Source of the DNA: Azohydromonas aeria
GTDB lineage: Bacteria; Pseudomonadota; Gammaproteobacteria; Burkholderiales; Burkholderiaceae_C
DNA length: 36,098 bases
Direction of reading: 5' to 3'
NCBI RefSeq assembly: GCF_009760915.1
Contig: NZ_VIDQ01000076.1
Location: forward strand, 1-36,098
The notes beneath the pieces are model-generated. The model made no database searches, was not told where the DNA came from, and worked only from the letters and a program-made list of their open reading frames with translations. The translations under genes and the position numbers were made by a program. Each line of letters opens with the position of its first letter. Positions within the stretch are counted from its first letter, which is position 1. Shown one piece after another: positions 1 through 6,092 of the stretch.

Positions 1-356
1 GCGCCAAGTGCAGCGACTGCCACGTGCCGCACAACTGGACCGACAAGATGGCGCGCAAGATGCAGGCCTCCAAGGAGGTCTGGGGCAAGGTCTTCGGCAC
101 CATCGACACGCCGGAGAAGTTCGCCGCGATGCGCCGCACGCTGGCCGAGCACGAGTGGGAGCGGCTCAAGGCCAACAACTCGCTGGAGTGCCGCAACTGC
201 CACCAGTTCGAGTCCATGGACTTCACGCGCCAGAGCCCGCGCGCGGTGGCCGCGCACAGCACCGACCTTGCCAGCGGGCAGAAGACCTGCATCGATTGCC
301 ACAAGGGCATCGCGCACAAGCTGCCCGACATGTCCGGCGTCGAGAAGGTGCGCTAG
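1..356 (+). CDS. napC: NapC/NirT-family tetrahaem cytochrome c, 3' end only
   Basis: The reading frame is open from the left edge (first full codon at 3) to a TAG stop at 354-356, so the start and membrane anchor lie outside the window. Three CXXCH haem-binding motifs are visible: CSDCH (nt 9-23), CRNCH (about 196-210) and CIDCH (about 288-302). Their spacing and the surrounding residues (VPHNWTDKMARKM, SPRAVAAHS, KTCIDCHKGIAHKLPD) are those of the last three haems of NapC. In that family a membrane-anchored tetrahaem protein passes electrons from quinol to the periplasmic nitrate reductase NapAB. The ccm genes that follow supply the haem-attachment machinery this protein needs, an arrangement known from nap-ccm operons. 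A NirT or TorC-like paralogue is possible, but the length after the last haem fits NapC. Confidence 0.88.
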   Translation, partial: AKCSDCHVPHNWTDKMARKMQASKEVWGKVFGTIDTPEKFAAMRRTLAEHEWERLKANNSLECRNCHQFESMDFTRQSPRAVAAHSTDLASGQKTCIDCHKGIAHKLPDMSGVEKVR

Positions 357-479
357 GAACCACATGCTGGGTGTGATTCATCTGCGGTCTGAGTACGATA
401 TGCCGCTGCTGTGCGAATGTTTGCGCGCTCAGCAGCCTGAGCAAGCCGTGTCGCCTGCCGCAGAGGTTGCCGTCGGCGC

Positions 480-1259
480 ATGAGCTCACCTCCTGTTTCG
501 CTGCCATCCGGTTCGCAAGCCACCTGGGCGCCTTGGCGCCGCCTGGCGTCGCCACCGGTGTTCGAGGCCTGGGTGGCGCGCTGGTGGGCGCCGCTGGCGC
601 TGCTGGGGCTGCCCTGTGCCCTGGCCGGGCTGTGGCTCACCTTCCTCGTCGCGCCGGCCGACGCGCGCCAGGGCGAGTCGGCGCGGCTGCTGCCGCTGCA
701 CGTGGCCGCGGCCTGGATGTCGATGTGGCTCTACGCCGTGATGGCCTTCTGGTCGGGCATGGCGCTGGTGTGGCGCGGCCGGGTCACGTCGGCGCTGGCG
801 CAGGCCATGGCGCCCACGGGGGCGCTGTTCTGCGCGCTGGCGCTGCTCAGCGGCGCGCTGTGGGGCCGCCCGACCTGGGGCACCTGGTGGGCGTGGGACG
901 CGCGGCTGGCCTCGCAGCTGCTGCTGTTGCTGCTGTACCTGGGCGTGATCGGGCTGCGCGCGGCCTTCGACGACGAGCGCCGCGCGGCGCGGCTGGCCGC
1001 GCTGCTGTCGCTGGTGGGGGCGGTGAACCTGCCGGTGATCTGGTTCTCGGTGCAGTGGTGGAACACGCTGCACCAGGGCGCCACGCTCACGCCGCGCGGC
1101 GCGTCGCTGCAGACGAGCCAGCTCGCCGCGCTGGTGCTGATGTTCCTGGCGGCCTGGGCCTATGCCGCGGCCATGACGCTGCTGCGCGCGCGCTGCATCC
1201 TGGCCGAGCAGCGCCTGGCGCCGCCGCGGCCGCGGCCCACCGTGCCGGCCTGGCGCTGA
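480..1259 (+). CDS. ccmC: CcmC, haem-handling membrane protein of cytochrome c maturation
   Basis: The product is 259 aa with about six hydrophobic segments. It carries the tryptophan-rich WWD-type haem-binding motif (WGTWWAWD, residues about 137-144) that faces the periplasm in CcmC. Conserved histidines flank it, in LLPLHVAAAW and WNTLHQGATLT. CcmC loads haem onto the chaperone CcmE. The ATG at 480 is the first in-frame start near the family N-terminus; no strong Shine-Dalgarno is seen. ccmD starts 19 bp downstream, so the genes are probably one operon. The usual upstream partners ccmA and ccmB are absent: napC ends only 123 bp before this gene. The length is close to the usual 240-255 aa. 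Confidence 0.92.
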   Translation: MSSPPVSLPSGSQATWAPWRRLASPPVFEAWVARWWAPLALLGLPCALAGLWLTFLVAPADARQGESARLLPLHVAAAWMSMWLYAVMAFWSGMALVWRGRVTSALAQAMAPTGALFCALALLSGALWGRPTWGTWWAWDARLASQLLLLLLYLGVIGLRAAFDDERRAARLAALLSLVGAVNLPVIWFSVQWWNTLHQGATLTPRGASLQTSQLAALVLMFLAAWAYAAAMTLLRARCILAEQRLAPPRPRPTVPAWR

Positions 1260-1278
1260 ACCCGGGGAGACGACCACG

Positions 1279-1506
1279 ATGAGCGGCATCGACTGGACCC
1301 TCCTCTGGCACATGGGCGGCCACGGCGCCTACGTCTGGGGCGGCTGGGGGCTGGCCGCGCTGGCGCTGGGCGCGGAGTTTTTCGCCCTGCGGCGGCGGGC
1401 GCGGCGGCTGCCGGCGCCGCGTGCCGTGCCGGGCCCGCGCGGCCGGGTCTTCAGTCCCCGCGTGTCCGAGGCCGCGCCCGGGCGCGACGCGCAGGAGCGG
1501 CCATGA
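1279..1506 (+). CDS. ccmD: CcmD, small membrane protein of the haem-delivery complex
   Basis: This 75-aa protein has one transmembrane helix (about residues 18-35) followed by a strongly basic cytoplasmic stretch (RRRARRLPAPR), the typical CcmD layout. CcmD works with CcmABC in the release of haem-loaded CcmE. It starts 19 bp after ccmC with GGGGAGA upstream, and its stop overlaps the start of ccmE by four bases (ATGA), indicating coupled translation. At 75 aa it is somewhat longer than many CcmD proteins; the extra length is an alanine/arginine-rich tail. The call rests mainly on position and topology because CcmD sequences are poorly conserved. Confidence 0.85.
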   Translation: MSGIDWTLLWHMGGHGAYVWGGWGLAALALGAEFFALRRRARRLPAPRAVPGPRGRVFSPRVSEAAPGRDAQERP

Positions 1507-1928
1507 CGCCGCGCCGTCGCCGCACGCTGGCCCTGGCCGCCATGCTGGCGCTGCTGGCCGTCGCCGCGGCGCTGCTGCTGGGCGCGCTGCGGCACAACCT
1601 CAACTTCTTCCTGGCCCCGGGCGAGCTGCTGCAGCAGCGTCCCGACCCGCAGCAGCGCCTGCGCCTGGGCGGCGTGGTCGAGGCCGGGTCGCTGCAGCGC
1701 GAGCCCGGCAGCATGACCGTGCGCTTCGTGGTGGCCGAGGGCGAGCACCGCGTGCCGGTGCGCTACAGCGGGCTGCTGCCCGACCTGTTCGGCGAGGGGC
1801 AGGGCGTGGTGGCGGGCGGGCGCCTGGCCCGCGACGGCGTGTTCGAGGCGCACGAGGTGCTGGCCAAGCACGACGAGAACTACCGCGCCCCCGTCGGGGA
1901 GTCGCGGCCGGCCTGGGTGAAGCCGTGA
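1503..1928 (+). CDS. ccmE: CcmE, periplasmic haem chaperone
   Basis: The 141-aa protein has an N-terminal signal anchor (about residues 7-28), then the family signature NLNFFLAP and an OB-fold region. Near the C-terminus is the HDENY motif (residues about 123-127), whose histidine binds haem covalently. CcmE accepts haem from CcmC and passes it to the CcmF/CcmH ligation complex. The gene overlaps ccmD by four bases, and its stop overlaps the GTG start of ccmF, so it sits inside a tightly packed operon. Length and motifs are normal and nothing suggests loss of function. Confidence 0.95.
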   Translation: MTPRRRRTLALAAMLALLAVAAALLLGALRHNLNFFLAPGELLQQRPDPQQRLRLGGVVEAGSLQREPGSMTVRFVVAEGEHRVPVRYSGLLPDLFGEGQGVVAGGRLARDGVFEAHEVLAKHDENYRAPVGESRPAWVKP

Positions 1929-3910
1929 TCCCGGAGCTGGCGCACTTCGCCGCCATCCTCGCGCTGTGGCTGGCGCTGCTGCAGGCGGCCTGCGTGGCGG
2001 GCGCAGCGCCCGAGGACGTGACGCTGAAACTGCGGCTGGCGCGGCGCTGCGCGGCGGCGAGCTGCGCGCTGCTGGCGCTGTCGCTGGCCGGGCTGGCCTG
2101 GAGCTTTTACGCGCTGGACTTCTCGGTGCGCTACGTGGCGCAGCATTCGCACTCCACGCTGCCGTTGGCCTACCGCATCGCGGCGGTGTGGGGCAGCCAC
2201 GAGGGCTCGATGCTGCTGTGGCTGCTGGTGCTGTCGCTGTGGGGCGCGGCCGCCGCGCGCTTCAGCCGCAGCCTGCCCGAAGGTTTTGCTTTGCGGCTGC
2301 TGGGCGGCATGGGGCTGGTGGTGGCGGCCTTCGGGCTGTACGTGCTGGGGGCGTCGTCGCCCTTCACGCGGCTGCTGCCGCCGCCGGCCGACGGGGCCGA
2401 CCTCAACGCGCTGCTGCAGGACCCGGCCATGGTGCTGCACCCGCCCGCGCTGTACCTGGGCTACGTCGGCTTTGCCGTGCCCTTCGCCTTCGCGCTGGCG
2501 GTGTTGTGGGAGCGCGAGCTGCGCCCGGAGTGGGCGCGCTGGCTGCGGCCCTGGGTGCTGGCAAGCTGGGCGCTGCTTGGGCTGGGCATCGGGCTGGGCA
2601 GCGCCTGGGCCTACTACGTCCTGGGCTGGGGCGGCTGGTGGTTCTGGGACCCGGTGGAGAACGCCGCGCTGCTGCCCTGGCTGGTCGGCACGGCGCTGCT
2701 GCACGTGCTGGCCGTGGCGCAGCGCCGCGGCGGGCAGACGGTGGCCGTGCTGCTGCTGTGCATCGCCGGCTTCGCGCTGGCGCTCATCGGCACCTTCATC
2801 GTGCGCTCGGGCGTGGTCACCTCGGTGCACGCCTTCGCCTCGGACCCGCGCCGCGGCCTGTTCATCCTGGCGCTGATCGTGGCGCTCATCGGCGGGGCGC
2901 TGCTGCTGTGGGCGCTGCGCCCGCCGCGCGCGGCCGCGCCGCCGGCGCAGGCGCTGCTGTCGCGCGAGACGCTGCTGCTGTCGAACCTGCTGCTGATGGC
3001 GGTGGCCGCGGCCTCGGTGCTGCTGGCCACGCTCTACCCGATGGCGCTGGAGGCGCTGGCACATACGCGCATCTCGGTGGGCGCGCCGTATTTCGAGGCG
3101 GTGATGGTGCCGCTGCTGGCGCCGGCGGTGTTCCTCATGGGCGTGGCGCCCTTCGCCGCCTGGGGCCGCGCCCAGGCGCTGCCGCTGGCGCGCCGGCTGC
3201 GCTGGGCCGCGGCGGCCAGCGCGGCCGCGGCCCTGGCGGCCATGGCGCTGCTGGGCCGCTGGAGCCCGCTGTTCGGCCTGGGGCTGTGGCTGGCGGGCTG
3301 GACTTTCGCCACCACGCTGCAGCAGGTTCTCAGCAGTCCGCGCGCCGACCGTGCCGCCTGGGGCATGCGGCTGGCACACCTGGGCGTGGGCGTGTTCGTG
3401 CTGGGCGTGTGCGCCGTCAAGGGGCTGGAGGTCGAGCGCGAGCTGCCGCTGGCGGTGGGCGAGAGCGCCACGCTGGGCCCGTACCGGGTGCAGCTGCAGG
3501 CGGTGCAGCCGCTGCAGGGCGTGAACCACGACGGCGTGCAGGCGCGCGTGGCGGTGTGGCGCGAGGACGGCACGCCGGTGGCGCAGCTCGCGCCGCAGCG
3601 CCGCGCCTTCCGCGCCCAGGACCAGACCATCGCCGTGCCGGCCATCGACCGCGGTCCCTGGCGCGACGTCTACGTGGCGCTGGGCGACCCGCTGGGCGCC
3701 GGGCGCTGGGCGCTGCGCTTGCAGCTGAAACCGATGGTCAACTGGATCTGGGCCGGCGTGCTGCTGATGTCGCTGGGCGGCGCGCTGGCGGCACTGGACC
3801 GGCGCCGCCGGCCGCAGGCCGCACCCGCGTCCGCGGACGCGCCCCGGCCGGTGGCGGAACCGGCCTCCGGCGCCGCGCCACTGCGCCGGCCGGCCTGGGC
3901 GCGGGAGTAA
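1925..3910 (+). CDS. ccmF: CcmF, cytochrome c haem lyase subunit
   Basis: A GTG start at 1925 overlapping the ccmE stop (GTGA) gives 661 aa, the normal CcmF length. The open frame extends further upstream, but that part lies inside ccmE and lacks membrane-protein character. Many transmembrane helices are predicted by eye. The WWD motif (GWGGWWFWDPVENAALLPW, about residues 234-252) and conserved histidines (AQHSHSTLPLAYR, VLHPPALYLGY, VVTSVHAFA) are the known haem-coordinating elements. A large periplasmic domain precedes the last helix. CcmF with CcmH/CcmI attaches haem to the CXXCH cysteines of apocytochromes such as NapC and NapB. Confidence 0.95.
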   Translation: MIPELAHFAAILALWLALLQAACVAGAAPEDVTLKLRLARRCAAASCALLALSLAGLAWSFYALDFSVRYVAQHSHSTLPLAYRIAAVWGSHEGSMLLWLLVLSLWGAAAARFSRSLPEGFALRLLGGMGLVVAAFGLYVLGASSPFTRLLPPPADGADLNALLQDPAMVLHPPALYLGYVGFAVPFAFALAVLWERELRPEWARWLRPWVLASWALLGLGIGLGSAWAYYVLGWGGWWFWDPVENAALLPWLVGTALLHVLAVAQRRGGQTVAVLLLCIAGFALALIGTFIVRSGVVTSVHAFASDPRRGLFILALIVALIGGALLLWALRPPRAAAPPAQALLSRETLLLSNLLLMAVAAASVLLATLYPMALEALAHTRISVGAPYFEAVMVPLLAPAVFLMGVAPFAAWGRAQALPLARRLRWAAAASAAAALAAMALLGRWSPLFGLGLWLAGWTFATTLQQVLSSPRADRAAWGMRLAHLGVGVFVLGVCAVKGLEVERELPLAVGESATLGPYRVQLQAVQPLQGVNHDGVQARVAVWREDGTPVAQLAPQRRAFRAQDQTIAVPAIDRGPWRDVYVALGDPLGAGRWALRLQLKPMVNWIWAGVLLMSLGGALAALDRRRRPQAAPASADAPRPVAEPASGAAPLRRPAWARE

Positions 3911-3919
3911 GCCCCGGAC

Positions 3920-4471
3920 ATGGCCGTGCGCTGGTCGTCCCTGAAATCCGCAGCCCCGGCCCGGCCCGGGCTGCGCCGCCGCTGGCGCGCGCTGCTGCTG
4001 GCGCACGGGCTGCAGCGCGATCCGCGCGCGCTGCCCTCGGCGCTGGTGGGCCACCCGGCGCCGGCCTTCGTGCTGCCGCGGCTCGACGACCCGGCGCAAC
4101 GCCTGGACAGCCGCGCGCTGCAGGGCCGGCCCTGGGTGCTCAACGTCTGGGCTTCGTGGTGCGGGCCTTGCCGCGAAGAGATGCCGCAGCTGCAGCAGTT
4201 GGCCACGCGCGGCGTGCCGGTGCTGGGCCTGGACTACAAGGACGATGCCGCCGCGGCCCGGGCCTGGCTGCGCGCCGCCGGGGCTTCGCCCTTCGAGCAC
4301 GCGGTGCTGGACGCCGACGGCCGCGCCGCGCTGGACTGGGGCGTCAGCGGCGTGCCGGAAACCTTCGTCATCGACGCGCAGGGCATCGTGCGCGGGCGCT
4401 TCGTGGGCGCGCTCACGCCGCAGATGCTGCAGCGCGAGTTCTGGCCACTGTGGCGGAAGTTGCAGCCATGA
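3920..4471 (+). CDS. ccmG: CcmG/DsbE, thiol-disulfide oxidoreductase (anchor looks damaged)
   Basis: This 183-aa thioredoxin-fold protein has the active site WCGPC (residues about 80-84), the cis-proline region GVSGVPETFVID, and the DsbE-typical sequence GLQRDPRALPSALVGHPAPAF before the fold. CcmG keeps the apocytochrome cysteines reduced in the periplasm. The family normally starts with a signal-anchor helix of about 20 hydrophobic residues just before the GLQRDP-like motif. Here only ALLLAHGL is hydrophobic, and it is preceded by an arginine-rich stretch (GLRRRWR), so export is doubtful. The ATG at 3920 lies 9 bp after ccmF, and the stop overlaps ccmH. Confidence is high for the family and low for function. 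Confidence 0.9.
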   Translation: MAVRWSSLKSAAPARPGLRRRWRALLLAHGLQRDPRALPSALVGHPAPAFVLPRLDDPAQRLDSRALQGRPWVLNVWASWCGPCREEMPQLQQLATRGVPVLGLDYKDDAAAARAWLRAAGASPFEHAVLDADGRAALDWGVSGVPETFVIDAQGIVRGRFVGALTPQMLQREFWPLWRKLQP

Positions 4472-4959
4472 GGCGTACCGTGGCGGCACTGCTGCTGGCC
4501 AGGGCCGCGCTGGGCGCGGGCGTGGCCGGTGCGGCTGATGCCGATGCGCCGCTGCCGCCGGCGCAGGAGGCGCGCGCGCACCGGCTGGCGCAGGAGTTGC
4601 GCTGCCCGGTGTGCCAGAACCAGACCCTGGCCGAGTCCGAGGCGCCGCTGGCGGCGGACCTGCGCGCGCAGGTCCGCGCGCAGGTGGCGGCCGGGCACAG
4701 CGACGCGCAGGTGCGCGACTTCATGGTCCGCCGCTACGGCGACTTCGTGCTGTACGAACCGCCGCGCAATGCCCAGACACTGCTGCTGTGGCTGGGGCCC
4801 TTTGCGCTGCTGGGTGGCGGAGCCTTCGTCCTGTGGCGCCGGGTGCGCAACGGTACGCGGGCCGCTGCGCCCGACGGGGATGACAGGGTGTTGGCCGAAG
4901 AAAGCCCACCTGCGGCTGCCGCCCGCGGGTCCGTGTCGGGGAAGGAAATGAAGGCATGA
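4468..4959 (+). CDS. ccmH: CcmH, cytochrome c maturation thiol reductant
   Basis: The 163-aa protein has a signal peptide (about residues 1-22, ending in GVAGAADA) and a three-helix periplasmic domain with the redox motif LRCPVCQNQ (about residues 48-56). A transmembrane helix (TLLLWLGPFALLGGGAFVLW, about 109-128) and a polar tail follow. CcmH reduces the disulfide of the apocytochrome CXXCH site and forms the ligase complex with CcmF and CcmI. The ATG at 4468 overlaps the ccmG stop (ATGA), and the stop overlaps the ccmI start (ATGA), so translation is probably coupled through the operon. ccmH and ccmI are separate genes here, not fused as in E. coli. Confidence 0.94.
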   Translation: MRRTVAALLLARAALGAGVAGAADADAPLPPAQEARAHRLAQELRCPVCQNQTLAESEAPLAADLRAQVRAQVAAGHSDAQVRDFMVRRYGDFVLYEPPRNAQTLLLWLGPFALLGGGAFVLWRRVRNGTRAAAPDGDDRVLAEESPPAAAARGSVSGKEMKA

Positions 4960-5561
4960 CGCCGCTTCTGGCTTTCTGGCTGGCCGCGGGCGCGCTGGCC
5001 GTGGCGGTGACGCTGCTGGTGCTGCGGCCAGCCGCGGCGGCCGCTGCCGGACCCGGCCGGCCCTGGTGGCCGCGCGCGCTGGCCGCGGCGTTGCTGCCGC
5101 TGGCGGCGGTGCTGAGCTACGCGCGGCTGGGGGCGCCGGGCGCCATCGGCCGCGATGAGCCGCCGCCGCACCGGCTGCAGGAGGCCGACATGGCCGGCAT
5201 GGTGCAGGGGCTGCAGGCGCGGCTGCGGGCGCAGCCCCAGGATCTGCCGGGCTGGTTCACGCTGGCGCACTCGCTGGAGGTGCTGGAGCGCTGGAGTGAG
5301 GCAGCCGACGCCTGGCGTGAGGCGTTGCGCTTAGCGCCCGATGATTCAGACCTGCTGGCCAACGCCGCCGACGCCGTGGCCACGGCGCAGGGCGGCCAGC
5401 TCGACCGGAACGTGAACCTCCTCATCCGATCGGCAATCGACGGTCGAGTCGCTTTCAACACCTGCGCTGTCGTCATGCCACGAGTATGCCGGGCGGGGCG
5501 CTACACCGAGGCCGTCCGACCGAACGCAGCCGTGGTCGTTGCAGCGCTACGGCGGCATTAG
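4956..5561 (+). pseudogene. ccmI: ccmI (cycH), 3' half lost; truncated by foreign DNA
   Basis: The ATG overlaps the ccmH stop (ATGA). The first roughly 150 codons look like CcmI: two N-terminal membrane helices, a linker, and the first tetratricopeptide repeat (LPGWFTLAHSLEVLERWSEAADAWREALRLAPDDSDLLANAADAVATAQGG). CcmI presents apocytochrome to the CcmF/H ligase and is usually at least 300-400 aa with a C-terminal TPR/peptide-binding region. Here CcmI-like sequence stops around nt 5405 (after GGQLD). The last about 50 codons (RNVNLLIRSAIDGRVAFNTCAVV...) look unrelated, and a chance stop falls at 5559-5561. The breakpoint marks the join between the ccm operon and accessory DNA. A partly functional short CcmI cannot be excluded. 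Confidence 0.8.
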
Positions 5562-5600
5562 AGCAGGACAGCCTGCCCAGCAATTGGCGTTGACACAAGG

Positions 5601-5839
5601 AAAGTCGTAACCCATCCGGAGCACTGTTCCCCTGGGAGGCCGGCAAAGCCGTGGCCGGGAAACGCTGCACATTCGGCAACTAAAGTCGTAACGCTCGGCT
5701 CGGTTGCAACGAAAGTTGTTTCGCTCTAAACGGCTCTGCCGAGGCAGCTGACCCCTTCATCGGCCGCCCTTCCCTCAGGAGCTGGCTGCAGCGCGACCGA
5801 TGAACACGACTTTGGTTGAAATTTGGGAACGACTTTAGT
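5601..5839. repeat. Five dispersed copies of an AAAGTCGT-core repeat
   Basis: Copies on the plus strand are at 5601-5611 (AAAGTCGTAAC), 5682-5692 (AAAGTCGTAAC) and 5712-5722 (AAAGTTGTTTC). Two copies are on the minus strand, with cores ACGACTTT at 5807-5814 and 5829-5836. Aligned, the copies give roughly CAACnAAAGTCGTAAC. Three direct then two inverted copies in 240 bp, starting about 200 bp from the ccmI breakpoint, resemble binding-site arrays at the ends of Tn7- or Tn402-type transposons, or plasmid iterons. No transposase gene is adjacent, so the role is open. Confidence 0.7.
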
Positions 5840-5888
5840 TGTATGAACGCGACCAGCAGACCTGCCTGTCCAGCAGCTCTGCTCTGGG

Positions 5889-5910
5889 ATTGATAACTAT
5901 GATTATCAAT
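5889..5910. promoter_or_regulatory. Fur-box-like palindrome with no obvious target gene
   Basis: ATTGATAA and TTATCAAT form a perfect 8-bp inverted repeat around a 6-bp centre (CTATGA). The AT-rich GATAA/TTATC arrangement resembles Fur-type operators. No intact gene starts near it on either strand, so it may be the leftover promoter of a lost iron-uptake gene. Confidence 0.35.
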
Positions 5911-6092
5911 ACAACGGAAAAACAGTCACTTGTCCCTGGTGTCATGGATAGCGTGGACAAAGGCGTGGCATGACAAGCACTTGGGTCGGTCAGGCGCCGA
6001 ACTTCAAAGCTGGATGGCACTCTGCCAAGGCGCCCGCCTGACGTTCCGCAGTCCGGCGTGGCGTCAAGATCGCCCAGTGGCATGAGCGCCTC

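Larger units (their letters stand above)
5562..6092. other. Non-coding stretch at the ccm/accessory DNA boundary
   Basis: No convincing gene is seen. The stretch holds a cluster of short repeats (5601-5839) and a perfect 8-bp inverted repeat (5889-5910), both listed separately. Composition is less GC-rich than the ccm genes. The ORF on the minus strand (5835-6083) lacks recognisable protein features and covers the repeats. Confidence 0.5.

Noticed and set aside
1966..4467. Long plus-strand frame upstream of ccmH
   Set aside because: Only the part from ATG 4468 is CcmH-like; upstream it is an Ala/Gly/Arg shadow of ccmF and ccmG.
1880..4489. 869-codon ORF on the minus strand opposite ccmF
   Set aside because: It is rich in Arg, Gln, His and Pro with no domain, as expected from the complement of a GC-rich membrane protein gene; the plus-strand ccm genes are certain.
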